Source: Mangifera indica (taxonomy: Eukaryota; Streptophyta; Magnoliopsida; Sapindales; Anacardiaceae). Taken from it: a stretch of DNA of 64,000 nt. The stretch lies in the NCBI RefSeq assembly GCF_011075055.1, contig NW_025401096.1:496001-560000 (forward strand), read 5' to 3'. The position numbers and the translations under genes were made by a program. Shown in pieces: positions 22,140-32,589 of the stretch; the first letter of the stretch is position 1; every line of letters starts with the position of its first letter. Under the pieces are notes generated by a model. That model had not been told where the DNA came from. It searched no databases and saw only the letters and a list, made by a program, of their open reading frames with translations.

Positions 22140-23741
22140 GATGTAACACTACAACAAATTTCAATGACTTGATTTCAAAATTATTAGTTGTTATGGGTGG
22201 TCTAACTACACTTGAGAAACCATCTTGTGCTAAGCGTACAACATAGTCTTGAAGTGCACGTTACTCATTCTCCATATTTGCTTCAGTATCTTCTTTTTCT
22301 TGTTCCTTCTTAGGTGCTTGAATGTTTTTCTGATTTCAGGATCAAAATCTAATGCTATGGAGGTTTCCAAACTGATCATAAACTAATCAGCACCTTTAAG
22401 AAAAATCAATAGTGATAAAACCTGAAAACAAAATCTAAAATTGTGAAAAATAAATCCTTAGTCTAGCAAGGTCACAAATTATATTAATATTAACTAACAT
22501 CAATCCCCCACAATGACACCAAAAACTTGTTACGTCTCACTCACAAGTGTTTGAGTCATTAAGTAATATAATAAATATCGATCCTAGAGGGATTTGGAGC
22601 TAAATACTAGTTAATTTTATAACCTATATTAGCTAAGGAATCGAATCTAAATGTTGTCAAAATAACTAGGTTAACTACTAAACTAATTAATTAATGAATT
22701 AATGTTTAACTAATCTATGTTGCCTAACCTTATCTATGAATGGATTCTAAGGGTTCAAATTTCACTAACAATCCCACATAACCTATAGTGTTTTCGCATG
22801 CTCTGAGTTCATGTGATGTTTTGATGGTGCATTATCCTATTATGACCTAATTACTCTCTTCAGGTAGATTAAGTGTGTAAACATTAAACAAACACTTACT
22901 TTTGTGGTACTCGGTTAATATAAGACCATTAAGTTTTTTTGAGAATCATTGACTTTACAAAGACTTCAATTTATCTCCAAGATGAATTTTCAATTTTAAT
23001 GAATACATGAACTAGTTGTGCACTATCTCTTGATAACCTACACCAACCTATAAACATGCATGACATTGGACCCTTAACTCCATGCAAGACATGCAACGCT
23101 TATTCATTAAATCAAACAACAACACAAATATTTTTATAAATTAAAAACAAAACACTACAAAGTCAAGAGGATTGAAAGATCCCTCTTAGTCCTTAGAAAT
23201 AACATAATTACCATTCATTATGTTTACAAGAATATCAATCGAATGATTAAAGCAAATCATAATGTTAAAATAAAGAGACAGTATTGGAAAATTATTGCTC
23301 GAGGCATTTCCTTGGTTTTGCTCGTATTGTGCGGGTGATTGATTTCCATCTGGTTCTTACTCTCAAAGTACTACTTAATGGCTAAGAAGTCTGAAGGTGA
23401 AAGAAAAATCTTGGTTGAACAAAATGTCATTTCCTTTATATTGGCAAGCGGACAACTATCACGTAAATCAGGGAATAACTGGATTTCCTAGACTTTTATA
23501 GATCTTGTCTGATACAGGCGTATTTAGTTTCCTATTTTGACTTTTCTCCTTTGGTTCCTTTCTTCGCAAGTCTTTAGATTTCTTCAAATTTTGTTTTCTT
23601 TTTGCCTTCAAGCTTCCGAATTTCTATAAAATAAGAAATAAAACACTAAATGAGAAAATATTATGAAACTTGAACAAAATCCTAGCTAAAATGCGCCTAA
23701 AATAATAATGACTAGAGATGGTGTAAAATATGGACACATCA
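22140..23741 (-). mobile_element. Tat/Athila-type Ty3/gypsy remnant: LTR plus start of internal region
   Basis: The LTR is inferred at 22528-23741 (+ ends TGTTACGTC and ...GGACACATCA), with its PBS at 22521-22504 and a short internal remnant from 22503 to about 22140. The LTR carries the usual word order of this group: CTCACAAGTGTTTGAGTCA followed by an AAGTAATATAATAAAT segment next to the PBS, and an AAAATGCGCCTAAAATAATAATGA stretch near the far end. No gag or pol is present and no second LTR is seen. Confidence 0.65.
22504..22521 (-). other. Primer-binding-site-like sequence of a Tat/Athila-type gypsy element
   Basis: Read on the minus strand it is TGGTGTCATTGTGGGGGA, a near match to the TGGCGCCGTTGCCGGGGA sequence that follows the 5' LTR in plant Athila/Tat gypsy elements. 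The differences are mostly transitions. It sits just inside the LTR edge at 22528. Confidence 0.7.
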
Positions 23742-24056
23742 CTATAGTGCGAGGAGAGGTCAGTGAGCTTAGACATAACATGAGGGCATATTTTCATTTA
23801 CCAGATTTATGTATTTGTGATTTCAATATTTATGTTATGAGATTGTTCACGGACATTTTTTTATGTTGCTACATACATGTTACTTTCATGGATGTTATGC
23901 ATGGATGGATGTTCTTTGATGCTTCTGTAATATTTCAATCATAAAGGGTATTTTGGTACTCATCCAAATTATTTGATCAATGGATGAAATTTTAAGTGTA
24001 TGCATACTCAAATAGTCAAACTAATGTTTTTCTCTAGAGGATAGTTTTTCTAGAAG

Positions 24057-24298
24057 GGGATGTACAACTTTCTGTCATTGCATACAATCTACTAATGCCT
24101 ATCAATTATAGCATCAGAATCAACTTCCAATGTAGGTGGATGCATGTTAGATGATAGATGATCCAACTTACACCTAAATATGGTCAAGACGATTATGTGC
24201 AAAAAAGATTGAGTAACTATAGAATTCAAGATGCATAATTGAGTAGTGAAGAATATTTTTGAAGTATTCAAGAACTTAAATGTTGAAAATGAGTACAA
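24057..24298 (+). pseudogene. hAT transposase C-terminal fragment
   Basis: The plus strand reads a decayed hAT dimerisation domain: an IASEST-like segment, then VGGCMLDDR and SNLHLNMVKTIMCKKD, with a stop between. It aligns with the same domain of the hAT in copia 4 (minus strand, about 13320-13210), so it belongs to a related element. The rest of the transposase is not recognisable upstream. Open frames on the other strand are shadows. Confidence 0.65.
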
Positions 24299-24494
24299 AT
24301 ATATATAGATAGATATTGAAACTTATATATTTCATAATTGAATTTATTTTTTCTATGTATGTTTTTTTATTGTTCTATCTTGTAACTGCGGTATTCTTTC
24401 ATCATAAGTTAAGAGATTTTCAATAAAATTTTATAGGTATTGTTCTCACTTTAATTAATTCAAAAATGAATACAATTTAAAAAATCAATATACA

Positions 24495-24522
24495 ATATAT
24501 ATATGTGTGTGTGTGTGTGTGT
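24495..24522. repeat. (AT)n(GT)n microsatellite
   Basis: A short AT run is followed by GT dinucleotides, directly left of the 113-bp tandem duplication. Confidence 0.9.
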
Positions 24523-24747
24523 CAGTCTTGGCATTGCACGACCCAAGGCTTCTCAATTATTCTTCAATAAGTTCTAACCCTCTCAAAACGGTGTCAACAT
24601 CATCACTACACAAGCTCTAAAGTCAGTAGACGAGTCAGCCCTAGCATAGCACGACCCATGGCTTCTCAATTATTCTTCAACAAGTTCTAACCCTCTCAAA
24701 ATGATGTCAACATTATCGCCACACGAACTCTAAAGTCAATAGACGAG
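24522..24747. repeat. 113-bp tandem duplication, two copies
   Basis: The word ACGACCC starts at 24538 and again at 24651, a period of 113 bp. Both units share TGGCTTCTCAATTATTCTTC-like and GTTCTAACCCTCTCAAAA segments and end AGTAGACGAG/AATAGACGAG. It is non-coding, possibly part of an old gypsy LTR. Confidence 0.9.
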
Positions 24748-26921
24748 TAATTCGACTACCCATAAGATAAATCGAACTTGGAGTTCTATTGATTTAAATG
24801 AGCATAAAGTTTATAAGACAACCAAACTTCGAATCATTCCAAAGATTCGCTATTGATGGGTCTACTCAAACATCTGTATACCTATACATTACAAGTCATA
24901 TTCCAAGCACATCAACTTCTATCATCTATCTATATTTATCAGTATTTCAATTTAAAGTATGTTATGTCATCCACCCTTAGTCAAAACAACATAGTTAAGA
25001 ATCATTATAAATATACAAAATCGATCTAACATGCTTCTTAATTCGCCTAAGAATTTTTGTGCCTTACCTTATCATCAATCAAGAGGGTTTATTGCGAAAA
25101 CCTTCATTGAAACCATAAGAAAACGTACTCTAATCACCAAAATATCAGCCCCTAACGGTTACAAATGATCTCTCTCACAATTTGGAATAATACCAATCTC
25201 TGAATGGATAATGATGAATAACCAAAGTATCCCCAATACATAGGGCAAATTCATTTTGTTATAATTCTAATTATAACGATTATCATGAATGAGCGTCACT
25301 TGATGCATGGTAATGCATTTGCTTAAACATCCAATGTGACATATTGTCCATCTTATTCATGTGCAAACCTTATGAACCGGTGTGCACCCTCCATAGACAA
25401 TTGTTCACTAGGCCAATTTTCATAATTTCATCAATACTTAGCTAATTTCAAAGTATAATTAAATATTTGACTCATGAATTTACTAAATTGACTTTAGAGC
25501 ATTTCTGTGGGTGTTACATAGGTGTCACGATAAATTCCAACCTAGTTCATTATTTCTATGAAAGAAATTTAAACCTAAAAGTTGTTAATCTATAAAATTA
25601 AAACCTATGTACCTGGGGGTGTTATATAACATCTCAATCTTTCCATTCATAGTTTCAAGGATAATAATTGTTAACGAATAAAGTTCCACCAACAAGAAGA
25701 ACACAAGACCGAGGTCTGATTCTGTGCAAGTGAATAAAAATAGATGGGTGTAATGGTGGTGCGATTTTGTGTAGGCAAAAAATTAGTGAACAAGATATTT
25801 TTAAAGATATTTGATCCAAAACTTGAGAGTTTATGTCTACTGTTATGATATTTATGTTTTTGGGAAATGCAACACTGTAATGATAGTAATTACAAAAAAG
25901 TTTTCTTTTTAACTATGTACAATCCATAATTCATTTAAAGGAATGGTTAATTATATAGAATTACATTCGGGATATATCTTGATTATAATACATTTTTAAA
26001 TGAAAAATAGAGATCATCCCGTTGACATGAAAGATAACTTTGTTATGATCATTACCTCTCTTTTGTTGGAGATAAGTATGAAATGTGATCCATGATCATT
26101 GAGACTAAATTTGGCACATTGATGAGATCGTGGGATAAGAGTTATAGTTAAGTGTTTCTTATGCTGTTGTTTTTCATTAAAGAAGCTCTCACCTGCATTT
26201 TGAGTTGAGTTGCTTGAAGATGATTTGTCTAATTGGTAGACAATATTGTTAGCCATTATATGATAACTAGTAGCATCTTTGTGTAATTCTTCTATGAGTT
26301 TAATTAAGAAGGATTTTGACCATATAATAATACAATTTCATCTTCGAGATTTGGCTTAAGCTTGACAATCTTGTATAATTTTTTATAACAACTTTCCTAT
26401 CAATTTATAAAATTCTCAACTTTTGTCTTGTTTAGGAGGACCAAAAAATTTTTTACTGATAGGGACCAAAGTATACTAAAGAAATTTTACCATATCCAAG
26501 TGACTAAAGCCAAGCCAATAGACAAAACTGTAATTTTCGTCCCAAAATTTTCGGGATTTCTGATCGATTCGATGAGTCTCATCATTTTATAGTTAAGCTT
26601 AATTAATCAAGATTAGCTATCATTATTAGCAACAAAATATGTTTGAAGAAAGCCAGCCTCATTCACAAAACCTGTGATTCCATTTTTCTCTCACAACGAT
26701 CATCGGGAAATCATACAAAATGCTGGCCGTACGATGGATAAAACTAGCGACCACCAAGTCATGATTGATTTGTGCTCGGAAAAGATTGACGTGGTCCCTC
26801 GAGATCAACAGTATTTGGTTCCTACGGAATCCAAGCATGTAATTGATAAACTCATTTATTGTTTTTCATTCCTTCTTTATAATTTTAAAATTTATAATCT
26901 AAAATTATTAACTCTCCAACA
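24748..26921. other. Intergenic, possibly LTR-derived; no gene recognised
   Basis: No gene can be named. 25020-25510 has the composition of a large plant gypsy LTR and contains TGGGTGTTACA at about 25498, like the end of the solo LTR at 18108, but no partner is found. An 80-codon open frame on the minus strand (26256-26014) is serine/histidine rich and is followed by a GTAATG donor-like site. It matches no family I recognise. The open frame at 26674-26946 (+) runs into the antisense of the PMEI gene and is likely incidental. Confidence 0.4.
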
Positions 26922-27593
26922 TCAACTTGTTACTTTGTCACTGTAACAATCAACCAACCCAAGTGCAATGCGAAGATATTTTCTTACATAAGCAATCCTA
27001 GCGATGACATCCTCCTTCAGCGGCCCGTCCACGTCATCAAAGTTGTCGATACAAGTAGAATGATCAATGGAAGCCCCGGTAATCGACATCTGCACATCAA
27101 ACAACAGGAACCGGAGCCTTTCCTTGGAGCTCCCCGCCGAGCCCAGGTCGCGCATCTGTTTCATCGACTTCTGGATTTCGTCCACAGCGCCGTTAGCGCC
27201 TCCAATTAAACGGAGACAGAGGCGGAGATCCTGTAACATTCTGGGGTCGGACTTGTGGTCGGCATCGCGGCTGAGGTTGGCCAAGTAGGACACCATCGTT
27301 TTAACCTTCTCCAAGCTGACACCGATTGCAGCGATCGACAGCTTCGCTAGGTCCCGGTTTACGGATCTGGAGTAGGGTTCCAAGGAGGCGTAGCAGAGGT
27401 CGGGTTCGTCAGTGCATTTGCAGCTGGAGCGGATGAAATCTGAACCATTGGTTAGCGGTTGAGAGCCGGGGCTGGGGCTGGTGATGAAATCGACGGATGG
27501 AAAATCGTTGAGATTAAGGGCTGAGACTGAACGGAGGTTAAATGAAAAGAGAAGAGGGAGAAGGAAAAGAGGACGTAAAGTGTTTTTGTTCAT
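26922..27593 (-). CDS. Pectin methylesterase/invertase inhibitor (PMEI) family protein, secreted
   Basis: The 223-codon intronless frame starts at the ATG at 27593. Residues 1-25 form a signal peptide (basic start, leucine/phenylalanine core, VSA-type cleavage end), so the product should enter the secretory path to the cell wall. The mature part has the PMEI four-helix pattern: a first cysteine pair in a SSCKCTDEPDLC segment (C58/C60 and C67), LRLCLRLIGGANGAVDEI around C126, a FDVQMSITGASIDHSTC segment ending at C181, and a final VRKYLRIALGLVDC helix (C216). The family normally uses four conserved cysteines; the extra ones at 58/60 and 216 are notable. Possible N-glycosylation sites are NGS (49) and NLS (106). 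The family binds and inhibits pectin methylesterases or acid invertases; which target applies cannot be told. The region is richer in GC than its surroundings, as a real gene would be. Its promoter side belongs to a duplicated block, and a truncated copy lies at 29748-29830. Confidence 0.88.
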   Translation of the reverse strand: MNKNTLRPLFLLPLLFSFNLRSVSALNLNDFPSVDFITSPSPGSQPLTNGSDFIRSSCKCTDEPDLCYASLEPYSRSVNRDLAKLSIAAIGVSLEKVKTMVSYLANLSRDADHKSDPRMLQDLRLCLRLIGGANGAVDEIQKSMKQMRDLGSAGSSKERLRFLLFDVQMSITGASIDHSTCIDNFDDVDGPLKEDVIARIAYVRKYLRIALGLVDCYSDKVTS

Positions 27594-28143
27594 GGCTGTA
27601 TTTTGTTTTTTGGAGTGACACAGAGTGGTGATTTTCTATGGAAAAGGATTGACGTTTAAGTAGTGGAAAAGTGATGGAATGGAAAGTCAAATTTTTTACA
27701 TGGATTTTAAAGAATTTTTTTTTTTTGGGTAACTTGAAATATTGTCCGGATCTTATACAAGAAAACATTTATTATAATAAATTTTATTTTAAATATATAT
27801 AATAATTTGGAGATTAAATTTAGTTTTTCAGTGAACAAAATTGCTAACATATGAAAAAAAATATATTTTTTTATGTATACGTGTGTGATAATTTGCAAAT
27901 AATAATATATAAAATATTATAAAATCGTAAACAAAGAGTTGTTATTTTGGCAAATAAAATTTTAAAAATTGTATTTTTAGACATTAACGATTATATTTAC
28001 TTTTTTTTAGTCAAATCATTAATTAGTTTCTTGATTGGCATTGATTCTCTGAAATTATATATTAATTTCCTATTAATATTAATGAAATAATAAATTAGCA
28101 TTAATTCCCTATTTAGCATTAGATTCCTGTGACATCACTTTCA

Positions 28144-28327
28144 AGTGTGAGCAATATTATATATATATTTAATTTAAATATGTAAATAAATATATATTTA
28201 TATATATATAATTATATAATTAAATATTATTTTATTATTAATTTAAAATTATTTAATTATATAATAATATATAAATATATATATCTATTTATGTATTAAA
28301 AATAAATACGAATAATTTTATTATTTA
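28144..28327. mobile_element. AT-rich insertion in copy A, probably a MITE
   Basis: About 180 bp of almost pure A/T is present in copy A between GACATCACTTTC and AAATATTGGGTGATGTAG. Copy B has only CGCGTA-like spacing between the same words (30356-30382). Its core (28210-28272) is near-palindromic, with ATTATATAATTAAATATTA and its inverse. The same core, slightly changed, is at 45670-45720, inside another insertion in copy C. Target duplication not resolved. Confidence 0.6.
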
Positions 28328-28806
28328 AGTAAATATTGGGTGATGTAGTTCTCTTGGGAATATTTACTTGTCCACGGGACTTTAGAAGAGATGGTTAAAA
28401 GAACTTAGGGTGAAAGAATTAGGTGAAGTAAAAGTATCACCCATAACGGTGTAAAATTAAGTAAACAAACTTATCCATATAGTAAGATATGGTTTATTGA
28501 CAAAATCATATTTATTAATTTTAAAAAATTTAAATATAATTGTTATTATAAAAAATATTAGTTATAAAAATATAAATATAATTTAATAAGTAATATTAAA
28601 AAATAAATTTTTTTCTTTTTTTTTTTACTTAGTTTTGGAAACATATAATTTTTTAGTTTAATTTTGAAAATTTATCTTTTCTCTTGCTATTATTTTATTT
28701 TTTTACTCATTACAACCGCCTCCTTATCTTTTAAAAAATTAGAGTTACACCCTCCAAACTGCATTTTCTTTTTTCAATAGTTGTTTTTCCTAATAATTCA
28801 CTCCAG

Positions 28807-28903
28807 TGTTGTAATATTATATCAACAAGATGCCTCTCTTGCTCTTATTGGTTTTCTCATGATTATAATCATATTTCAAAGCAAATTCAATTTCACTAGA
28901 CTT
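28807..28903 (+). pseudogene. Fragment of NFD4-like (nodulin-like MFS) transporter, copy A
   Basis: A stretch of about 32 codons encodes a QDASLAL-GFLM-type membrane segment followed by FNFTR. It matches the start of the larger pseudogene at 30862 in copy B. Similarity stops at 28905, where the sequence changes to the unit shared with 45235. Confidence 0.55.
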
Positions 28904-28904
28904 C

Positions 28905-29747
28905 TTTTATTATTGTTTGGTTAGTTTGACTATTATCTCTAACTTAAGCATTAAAAAAATAACCAAAATAATTTTAAATTTGTTACAATTTTAACTTTAT
29001 TTATTAAAATTTTAAGACAAAAATGTTATTTTTTCAATTAAAATAGTAAGCAGTTAAAGAATATTAAAAAAATAGGTAATAAGATAATAACTTGAAAAAA
29101 ATAACTTAATTAATTAATTTTATAATTTGAAAATATGAAAAAAATTCTAATATATTATTTGTATGAAGAATATATTGATAAACTTGACGATCAAATACTT
29201 TAACATAACATATGTTAGTTAAACAAAAAAACAATACTAATTTATATACAATAATCTTTTAAGAATATTTAAGTAGTATAATATCTTAATATTTTGTTAA
29301 CTAAATACAATAATTAATTATACATGCTAATTTTAGCAAAGATACTAGTTTTCTATTATATAAACTATATTTAAAATAATATTTTATTTTTTAAATAAAA
29401 TATTACTCAAACTAAATGTAATAAAAATACCAATTGCCTATTTCCACCCAAGGTTTGATGAAATAACATATTTCTATCCTTTAAGTTTGAAAATAATAAT
29501 TTTCACTTACACTCATAATAATATGTCATTTTAAAATAATATATTAGAAAATAATATAAGATTTTTTAATTAATTAGGGACAAATAAAAATATTGAAAAA
29601 ACAATATAACCCTAAATACAATATTGTTTTTTCAATATTTTTATTTGTCCCTAATTAATTAATCTACTTTTAGGTGCCAATTTGACTGAGATGATTCGGA
29701 TGTTGAGTCATTTTTCTCTTTGCAATAAAAAAACAATTGGCCCTAAA
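28905..29747. repeat. Duplicated intergenic segment, also present at 45235-46035
   Basis: From ATTATTGTTTGG at about 28910 to AACAATTGGCCCTAAA at about 29745 this aligns by eye with 45240-46033. It includes the shared TAACTTAATTAATTAATTTTATAA word and the TGAGTCATTTTTCTC-like end. Relative to 45235-46035 it carries an extra insertion of about 300 bp (about 29365-29665) that contains a dispersed-repeat segment and a perfect inverted repeat. It lacks the AT-rich insertion present at 45610-45790. No coding sequence. Confidence 0.75.
29566..29662. repeat. Perfect 42-bp inverted repeat with 13-bp loop
   Basis: The left arm at 29566-29607 begins TTAATTAATTAGGGACAAAT. The right arm at 29621-29662 is its exact reverse complement, ending ATTTGTCCCTAATTAATTAA. 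The loop is AACCCTAAATACA (29608-29620). I compared the arms base by base and found no mismatch. A transcript would fold into a long hairpin. It lies in a segment absent from the related copy at 45850-45920, so it arrived with an insertion. Confidence 0.95.
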
Positions 29748-29830
29748 GTATTAAGGGCTGGGGATGAACGGAGGTTAAATAAAAAAAGAAGAGGGAGAAG
29801 GAAAAGAGGACTTGAAGTGTTTTTGTTCAT
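29748..29830 (-). pseudogene. Truncated PMEI copy (signal peptide only)
   Basis: An ATG at 29830 opens a frame whose first ~27 residues nearly match the PMEI signal peptide (both begin MNKNT and share PLFLLPLLF and FNLRS). After that the sequence passes into the unrelated AACAATTGGCCCTAAAG flank. The promoter-side sequence to the right (29831 onward) is also duplicated. The mature inhibitor domain is entirely absent, so this is a dead fragment of the gene at 26922-27593. Confidence 0.88.
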
Positions 29831-30861
29831 GGCTGTATGTTGTTATTTGGAGTGAGACAGAGTGGTGATTTCCTATGGGAAAGGATTCACGTTAACTGGT
29901 GGAAAAGTCATGGAATGGAATGATAATTTTTACCTTGGATATTGTTATTTTTTTTTTTTGGGTAAGTTGAAATATTGTCTGGATCTTATACAAGAAACCA
30001 TTTATTATAATAAATTTTATGTTAAATATATATATAATAATTTGGAGATTAAATTTAGTTTTTCAGTGAACAAAATTGCTAACATATGAAATTTTTTTTT
30101 TTTACACGTGTGATTATTTGTAAATAATGATATATAAAATATTATAAAATCATAAACAAAGAGTTGTTATTTTAGTAAATAAAATGTGAAAAATTTTATT
30201 TTTAGACATTAATGATTATATTTACTTTTTCTGGTAAAATCACTAATTAGTTTCCTGATTAGTATTGATTCTCTGAAATTCTTTATTAATTTCCTATTAA
30301 TATTAATGTATTAATAAATTAGCGTTAATTTCCTATTTAGCATTAGATTCCTATGACATCAATTTCGCGTAAACATTGGGTGACGTAGTTCTTCTGGGAC
30401 TTTAGAATAGATAATTAAAAGAACTTGGGCAGAATGACCTAGGTGAAGTTAAAATGACCATGTTTGGTTTAAAATTAGGCCAAAAAAACTTATTCCTACC
30501 CAAGGGTGGTTCACCGACGAAATCATATCTACTAATTTTAAAAACTCTAATATCATTAGTTTTAAGAGTGTAAATATCAAATATTATGATGAAAAAACTC
30601 TATTAGTTTTAAGAGTATAAATACCATTTAACTAGTGATTTAAAAAATAAACAAAATTTTATTACTTTTTTTAGTGTAATTTTAAAAACATAAAATTTAT
30701 CTAGTTTAATTTTGAAAATAAACAATTTTTTTAGCTTAGTTATTAAAACTTCCCTTTTTTATACTTTTTTACTCATTATAGCTATCCCTTATTTTTTAAA
30801 AAAATCGTGTTATTACCTTACTTGTTGCAACAATTTTCTTTCTAATAACTTTTCTTCTTGG
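29831..30861. repeat. Copy B of the PMEI upstream region
   Basis: This aligns with 27594-28806. Shared landmarks are GAGACAGAGTGGTGATTT-type sequence next to the ATG, the AAATATATATATAATAATTTGGAG word, AACAAAGAGTTGTTATTTT and TTAATTTCCTATT. The copies differ by small indels and by the AT-rich insertion unique to copy A. A TCTAATATCATTAGTTTTAAGAG segment at about 30546-30620 is present in a tandem-like form only here. Confidence 0.8.
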
Positions 30862-32107
30862 TTATTCACTCTGACGTTGTTATTATATTTCTACAAGACG
30901 CTTCTCTTGCTCTTGTTGGTTTTCTCATGGTTATAATCATATTTCAAAACAGATTGAATTTCACCAGACTTGAGTGTTTTGGTACTACCTCACTTGTTAT
31001 TATATTACTCTTCCTTCCTTTAGTGATTGTTGTCCCAAAAGAAGTTCGCTCTCTGGAAAAGCGAATCACAGGCCCTGCGTAAACTCTTTCAATTGAAAGT
31101 AGGGACAGAAAATCTACCACCTGTTGTCGAATTACCGGTAAACAACGTACAAGCACCACCCGCTGCAGAGCCTCTTCCCCTGTCCACCGGTGCTTTGGAA
31201 AGTTTAGACAGTAAGTCAGTTTCTTTCACGGAGAACATCTTCAAGCACCAAATGGAGGTGAAGATTCTACCTAGGAAGCGCGGAAACTCACCATGGGGTG
31301 CGTTCCCACATTTTGGAAATATTTTCGTTTCCAAAACTTCTACAAAACATTTCGGGGGCGTTTCAAAATTTTTGAAAAATTTTCAAATACGTTTCCAAGA
31401 AAAAATCACATTTAAAAAAAAAAAATTATGAAATCGATTAAACACACATATTTTATACTTTTAAACCCTATATCTAAATTTCATATTGAATTCATCTCAT
31501 TTCAAGCATGTTATATAAATTAGTATATACTGTTACTTTCTTCTTAAATATCCACATGTATTTACGTAAGAACAATTTACAATAATTTTATAGTATTTTT
31601 TCTCTTTATTCTTTTTTTATTATTCATTTTTATATTATATGGGTTTATGTATTTTTATGATAAAAAATTTGATATTTATAAAAATAAAAATCCTTATATT
31701 TTTTATATTTATAAGTTTTTCTATATTTTCGTTTCCTATATTTTTTAGAAAATACGTTTTCATATTTTTGTTTTCGTGTTTTCACATTTTCATGTTTCCA
31801 TTTCCATGCTACATAAAATTCAACCATTTTGCAGGCACTTTTTACATTGACATGCTGATTCTTTTTGTTGCGACAACCTGCAGAGTGGGCAGGACCTTAA
31901 CAGCCATCGATAATTTAGGCCAAATGGCACTTCATCAGGCTACCTAGTTCATAGCACCACCACATTTGTGTCACTAGTAGTAAGTATATGGAATTATCTT
32001 GGACGAGTTGTAGCTGATTTCACCTCTGAAATCTTGCTAACCAAATACAAGATCCCTCATCCATTATTGCTCACATTTGTGCTTCTCTTCTCATGCAGCG
32101 GGGCGAG
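30862..32107 (+). pseudogene. Nodulin-like / NFD4-type MFS transporter pseudogene
   Basis: Three frames carry pieces of this family of membrane transporters. 30870-31050 encodes a membrane helix pair with the ILLFLPLVIVV motif ending in a VPKE segment, as found before the central loop. After a frameshift near 31030 come ALWKSESQALRKLF and a proline/alanine-rich central loop, then SVSFTENIFK (to about 31245). The second half resumes at about 31835 with IDMLILFVATT, a GRTLTAIDNLGQM motif (about 31888), and after another frameshift TFVSLVVSIWNYLGRVVADF and EILLTKYKIPHPLLLTF (31962-32090), which are strong signatures of the family. The N-terminal half and the C-terminus are missing, and about 550 bp of foreign sequence splits the loop. 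Members sit in cell membranes; the substrate is not inferable. Confidence 0.82.
31285..31830. mobile_element. Insertion inside the NFD4-like pseudogene
   Basis: The transporter similarity breaks off after about 31260-31290 and resumes at about 31830. The insert is AT-rich and carries words such as TTTTCGTTTCC and CACATTTTCATGTTTCC near the right and CCACATTTTGGAAAT and CGTTTCCAAAA near the left, partly inverted relative to each other. This suggests a non-autonomous DNA element. Exact ends and target duplication were not resolved. Confidence 0.5.
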
Positions 32108-32584
32108 AGAGGGCGTTAGTAAGATGAAGATTGTAGCCTCGGAGTGAAACACCAAAAAAAACCATTGGTGGTGCAACTACAATTTTCTTGAAGATAAGGG
32201 GCCTTTGGTGAGTAATAAAATAAAACCGTAGCAGAGTATAAGATAAAATTTTAAAACTAAGGGGCAATTCTATGTTTGAAAAAGCTAAGGAAATGATGTA
32301 AAATTTTACTTTTTTAATATTACTAGTTAAATAATATTTATACCCTTATAACTATCAAATTTTTTAATAGTAATAGTTAATAGGTGAGTATTTAGATTTT
32401 CTAAAGTTAGCGAATATAACTTTGTTAGCAAACTGACCTTGGGCAGAAATAAGTCTTTTGGCCTTAAAATTAATTTTTTTTTAAAATGGTTTAATTTGGT
32501 TCGGTTTAAAAATTGTTCAAATCAAAACTTAAACCATAATCCATATACCATTTTTATAAGAATTTCACAACTTAAACAAACCTA
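32108..32584. other. Intergenic, nothing recognised
   Basis: AT-rich sequence between the NFD4-like pseudogene and the copia 3 element. No gene, repeat or signal is seen. Confidence 0.6.
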
Positions 32585-32589
32585 AGATT

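Larger units (their letters stand above)
27594..28905 (-). promoter_or_regulatory. PMEI upstream region, copy A of a local duplication
   Basis: This region carries the presumed promoter and 5' leader of the PMEI gene. It aligns with 29831-30980 (copy B) over nearly its full length, and about 27850-28110 aligns with 47860-48160 (copy C). An AT-rich stretch at 28144-28327 is missing from copy B. No TATA box or motif can be singled out with confidence because the whole region is AT-rich. At its far end it includes a piece of the NFD4-like transporter sequence. Confidence 0.6.

Noticed and set aside
26014..26256. 80-codon minus-strand frame with a possible splice donor at its end
   Set aside because: No family recognised and no second exon found; kept only as a note in the intergenic entry.
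27067..27288. 73-codon plus-strand frame within the PMEI gene
   Set aside because: Shadow of the minus-strand PMEI frame; arginine- and serine-rich by codon accident.
31639..31827. Opposing hydrophobic and lysine/tyrosine-rich frames
   Set aside because: AT-rich insert inside the transporter pseudogene; low-complexity composition produces frames on both strands.
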